Shown here: piece by piece, positions 61,542-64,000 of the stretch | Numbering within the stretch: position 1 is the stretch's first letter | How the letters are laid out: every line of letters begins with the position of its first letter | Program-made: the position numbers and the translations under genes | Source of the DNA: Panopea generosa | Lineage: Eukaryota; Mollusca; Bivalvia; Adapedonta; Hiatellidae | Length of the DNA stretch: 64,000 nucleotides | NCBI GenBank assembly: GCA_029582155.1 | Contig: CM055895.1 | Span: forward strand, 17,102,787-17,166,786 | Direction of reading: 5' to 3' | The notes under the pieces: model-generated | Databases searched by the model: none | Seen by the model: only the letters and a program-made list of their open reading frames with translations | What the model was told of the DNA's origin: nothing

Positions 61542-62594
61542 ATGAAAACAATTTCTTGCACAGTGTGTGATCAGACATTTTGTAGTAGATACAATCTCAT
61601 GAGACATAAGAAAAATAAACACTTTGAAGAGCAACCACAGCATAAAGATTATAAAAGCTGGAGATTACCACCAGGAATCCCAGAGTATCAGGGAGCGCCG
61701 GGAACGCATTTAGGAGCGCCGGGAGCGCATTTGGGAGCGCATTTGGGAGCGTCAAGAGCGCATTTGGGAGCGCAAGGAGCGCATTTTGGAGCGCATTTGG
61801 GAGCTCCGGAAGCGCATTTAAGAGCGCCGGGAGCTCCAGCGTTTAAGTTCAAACATCCTTGTTCCATAGTTTTAACTGGACCAAGCGGTAAATCGGTGTT
61901 GACCAAGAAGATATTACTCGATAAATACATTCTACCTCCGCCGCAAAGAATCATATGGTGTTACGGACAACACCAACCTCTCTACGACGACATGAAGAGA
62001 CACTTACCAGAGGTTGAATTTGTGGAAGGGATCCCGAATTTTATAGACCAAGACACTTACCTGGATGTGGCAGTACGAAATTGTATCATTCTGGACGATT
62101 TGATGGGAGATGCAAAGAAAGATGAACGCGTTGCTAATCTATTCACGAAAGGATCACACCATAGAAACCTGACAGTGTTATATTTAACACAGAATTTGTT
62201 TCCACAAGGAAAATCATCGAGAGATATAAGTTTAAATATCAAATATTTGGTGTTGTTCAATAACCCTGTGGACAGAATGCAAGTTTCCAATTTTGCTCGA
62301 CGTATAAACCCTACCAATATTCATCTCTTCATGAACACGTATAAACGAGCTGTAGAGAGCCCGTATGGAAATTTAGTTGTTGATCTACAGGCCAACACAT
62401 CGGAACAAGATAGACTGCGAGAAAATATTCTGAATGGAAATAAACCTTATGAACATGGCTCTTCGACATTACCGGTTGTCTGCGATTCAGACACATACAT
62501 GTCAAAAGTTATAGGGACACACCACTATATTATCATCAAGACTCAACCAGTTGTTCCTCCGAAGAAAGTGATTATTCCGAAGATTGTGACATAG
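61542..62594 (+). CDS. packaging-type ATPase of a Polinton/adintovirus-like element, with C2H2 finger
   Basis: An intact 350-codon frame. Residues 6-27 form a C2H2 zinc finger (C-x2-C-x12-H-x4-H). Residues ~50-100 are an unusual Gly-Ala-His-Leu repeat. From ~105 follows a P-loop ATPase: Walker A TGPSGKS (113-118 GPSGKS), Walker B 'CIILDDLM' (Asp 185-186), and a sensor-like 'YLTQNLF' (214-220). After these comes 'FNNPVDRMQVSNFARRI'. This order and spacing is that of the FtsK/HerA-type genome-packaging ATPase (A32-like) of Polintons/Mavericks and adintoviruses, which would drive DNA into capsids. It sits between broken genes of the same strand, so it is probably a relic that happens to remain open. 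A host gene containing such an ATPase is unlikely given the neighbours. Confidence 0.85.
   Translation: MKTISCTVCDQTFCSRYNLMRHKKNKHFEEQPQHKDYKSWRLPPGIPEYQGAPGTHLGAPGAHLGAHLGASRAHLGAQGAHFGAHLGAPEAHLRAPGAPAFKFKHPCSIVLTGPSGKSVLTKKILLDKYILPPPQRIIWCYGQHQPLYDDMKRHLPEVEFVEGIPNFIDQDTYLDVAVRNCIILDDLMGDAKKDERVANLFTKGSHHRNLTVLYLTQNLFPQGKSSRDISLNIKYLVLFNNPVDRMQVSNFARRINPTNIHLFMNTYKRAVESPYGNLVVDLQANTSEQDRLRENILNGNKPYEHGSSTLPVVCDSDTYMSKVIGTHHYIIIKTQPVVPPKKVIIPKIVT
61689..61842 (+). repeat. coding GC-rich minisatellite inside the ATPase gene
   Basis: Units of 12-15 bp, 'ggagcgcatttg' and 'ggagcgccg', repeat in frame to give GAHL and GAP blocks. The tract is far richer in G and C than the rest of the gene. 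Confidence 0.85.
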
Positions 62595-62596
62595 AT

Positions 62597-62900
62597 ATGC
62601 CTATTTGTGACTACTGTGGGAACATGTTTGGGGATATACATGCTTTACAGAACCACGTGAAGCAATGGTGTGTAGAAAGAAAACGGAAACTGGATCAAGA
62701 TGTTGACACACAAATGACAGACGAGCCGAAAAAGAAAAAAATGGATAACGTTACCAAACGATGATGAAAGTGATAAAGAAGAAGAGATTAATGATGAATC
62801 ATCTGACATAGATAACAGTCAGGAGGATGAATAATCTGAAGATGATGAAGGAGAAGTGTTTTCTGAGTCTGTGTGGCAACGTTTATATATAATAATTTAG
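62597..62900 (+). pseudogene. small zinc-finger protein with acidic tail, frameshifted
   Basis: ATG at 62597, two bases after the ATPase stop codon. 'CDYCGNMF' and 'LQNHVKQWC' give a C2HC-type zinc finger, followed by a basic stretch 'DEPKKKKMDN' that resembles a nuclear localisation signal. The frame ends at TGA 62762-62764. A strongly acidic Asp/Glu/Ser-rich frame runs on in another phase from about 62760, with a TAA at 62834-62836 and its final stop at 62898-62900. I infer one ~100-residue gene broken by a frameshift and a nonsense change. Its finger resembles the one at the start of the ATPase. Function unknown; it could bind DNA or RNA. Confidence 0.55.
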
Positions 62901-62970
62901 TTTGAATAGGGTTATGGTTGTCCTATTTCAATGTAGTTCATACCATAGAAAATGCGAATAAATGCATACA

Positions 62971-62976
62971 AAAAAA

Positions 62977-63027
<51 letters not shown>

Positions 63028-63028
63028 A
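62971..63028. repeat. (TAAA)n microsatellite
   Basis: About 14 TAAA units separating the + strand ATPase cluster from the minus-strand Fic pseudogene. Confidence 0.95.
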
Positions 63029-63087
63029 AATAGTTAGTTCACGTGTGAGCTAGTTCGCACTACGATTCCCACTGACACTGTAGAATT

Positions 63088-64000
63088 TTAAACGTTCGGT
63101 TTAGAGTGAAATGTCCAATATTTTATAGGTTGTGTCTCAACTATGGATTTTAAGTAGTCGTTCCCGTGATACGGATTCACACACGTCGGAAATGGCGTCA
63201 ATATATCGTGTAAGTAATAGTTTAAAAATCTAGCCATTCTACCATTTTCCATCACTAAACGGGTGTAAGTGAATAAAAGAAGGACGAACCTAGCTGAAAA
63301 CTTTTATCATTAACAAAACATAATTTTTATTCACACCTTCTCGAGACAATTTATCTTCTAGGTATTCGTATAATCCAATAAGGTCGGTTATAATGATTTA
63401 ACGTCACCTGGGGATGGGTACTGTACTTTTTCGCAGGTCATCGGACATATAGTAAAACGATCACAATCCGACAGCTCTCCGGGGTTTCTGATAAGGCTTT
63501 TCATAAGTAGTCCATGTCCACGTTCAATAATGCCAGGTGTGAGCAAAGCCCCGTGTCTGCTGAGGTTTTTTAAAAAAAGTTCAGTACGTTCAACACGTTT
63601 TTAGTTTCTGTAAATCTTTTAGAGTCTTTATCTGAAGAAGCACATTCTAAAGCACGTTTAACACTTACAGAGTCTTGAAACCCCCACATCTTTCTCACAG
63701 CACGCTTTGCGCAATAACTTTAAACCGTAGATCCATATAAAATCATTACTTTACTCTATGTTTAATGATCTAAACTTTACAATGTCACTGTTCATCTTGC
63801 TAGTGTTTGTTTCCGATGATATCTCTAACTTTAGAAATGTTTCAGCGAGATGTTGACCCTTTTTTATTAATTCTCATTGATTTTCATTAGGATCACATGC
63901 CATATACATCTTTTTCTCATGATACGGTATGGTAAAGCACGGTACAATATTACATAACCCCATCACAAAAGCATTTCCATATTCTGGACTTCTAAGATGA
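63088..64000 (-). pseudogene. Fic (fido) domain protein, broken, 5' end beyond window
   Basis: Read from the right edge, the minus strand encodes N-terminal sequence ('SPEYGNAFVMGLCNIVP', 'VKFRSLNIE'), then 'RKMWGFQDSVSVKRALEC'. Next come 'LLTPGIIERGHGLLMKSL' and 'RNPGELSDCDRF', the typical start of a Fic domain (T-x-x-x-I-x-x-x-H and PGE-R). 'YPSPGDVKS' and 'GLYEYLEDKLS' follow. The catalytic segment 'FIHLHPFSDG' is at 63249-63274 and 'NGRMARFLNYYL' continues in another frame, ending at a stop at 63088-63090. Intact Fic proteins carry HPFx(D/E)GNGRxxR and transfer AMP to target hydroxyl groups. Damage includes stops at 63874-63876, 63751-63753 and 63290-63292, frame breaks near 63725, 63570 and 63400, and one in the catalytic loop at 63242-63250. 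No introns are seen over 900 bp. Host gene copy, retrocopy or cargo of the neighbouring element are all possible. Confidence 0.75.

Overview
This is an AT-rich, intron- and repeat-rich animal nuclear window. It holds the whole coding region of one single-copy gene, an NDNF homologue (neuron-derived neurotrophic factor, a secreted fibronectin-III protein). The gene is spread over about 42 kb on the + strand in three coding exons (9254-9481, 36688-36806, 49782-51148). The splice phases fit exactly and the joined reading frame is 567 codons, close to vertebrate NDNF. Several tRNA-headed SINE families, (CAAT)n tails, dozens of minisatellites, foldback elements and degraded LINEs point to a mollusc, most likely a bivalve. 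That host call is an inference; no rRNA or mitochondrial marker is present.

Layout. 1-9253: upstream flank or 5' non-coding intron with SINEs, microsatellites and a perfect hairpin element. 9254-9481: first coding exon (signal peptide). 9482-36687: intron 1 with SINEs, foldback elements, five minisatellite arrays and an unidentified broken exon-like segment on the minus strand. 36688-36806: second coding exon. 36807-49781: intron 2, opening with a 2.6-kb tandem array whose unit is a copy of the end of exon 2 plus its 5' splice site, then more arrays, a SINE, and a broken LINE with a reverse-transcriptase core. 49782-51148: last exon and stop. 51149-60339: downstream flank with an apparent 3' UTR, a diverged duplication, a LINE tail and satellite arrays.

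60340-62900 carries the remains of a Polinton/adintovirus-like element. It has an intact 350-codon packaging-type ATPase with an N-terminal C2H2 zinc finger and an odd Gly-Ala-His repeat, flanked by genes broken by stops and frameshifts. 63088-64000 (minus strand, running off the end) is a multiply broken Fic-domain (AMP-transferase family) pseudogene whose catalytic loop is itself interrupted.

The most unusual observation is the intron-2 array: about 30 tandem copies of an exon/intron junction, most keeping a GTAAG donor sequence, placed directly after the genuine donor of a conserved gene. Other leads are the broken element at the right end, a 34-bp satellite that seems to have condensed out of an ~86-bp one, and three foldback elements lying end to end.
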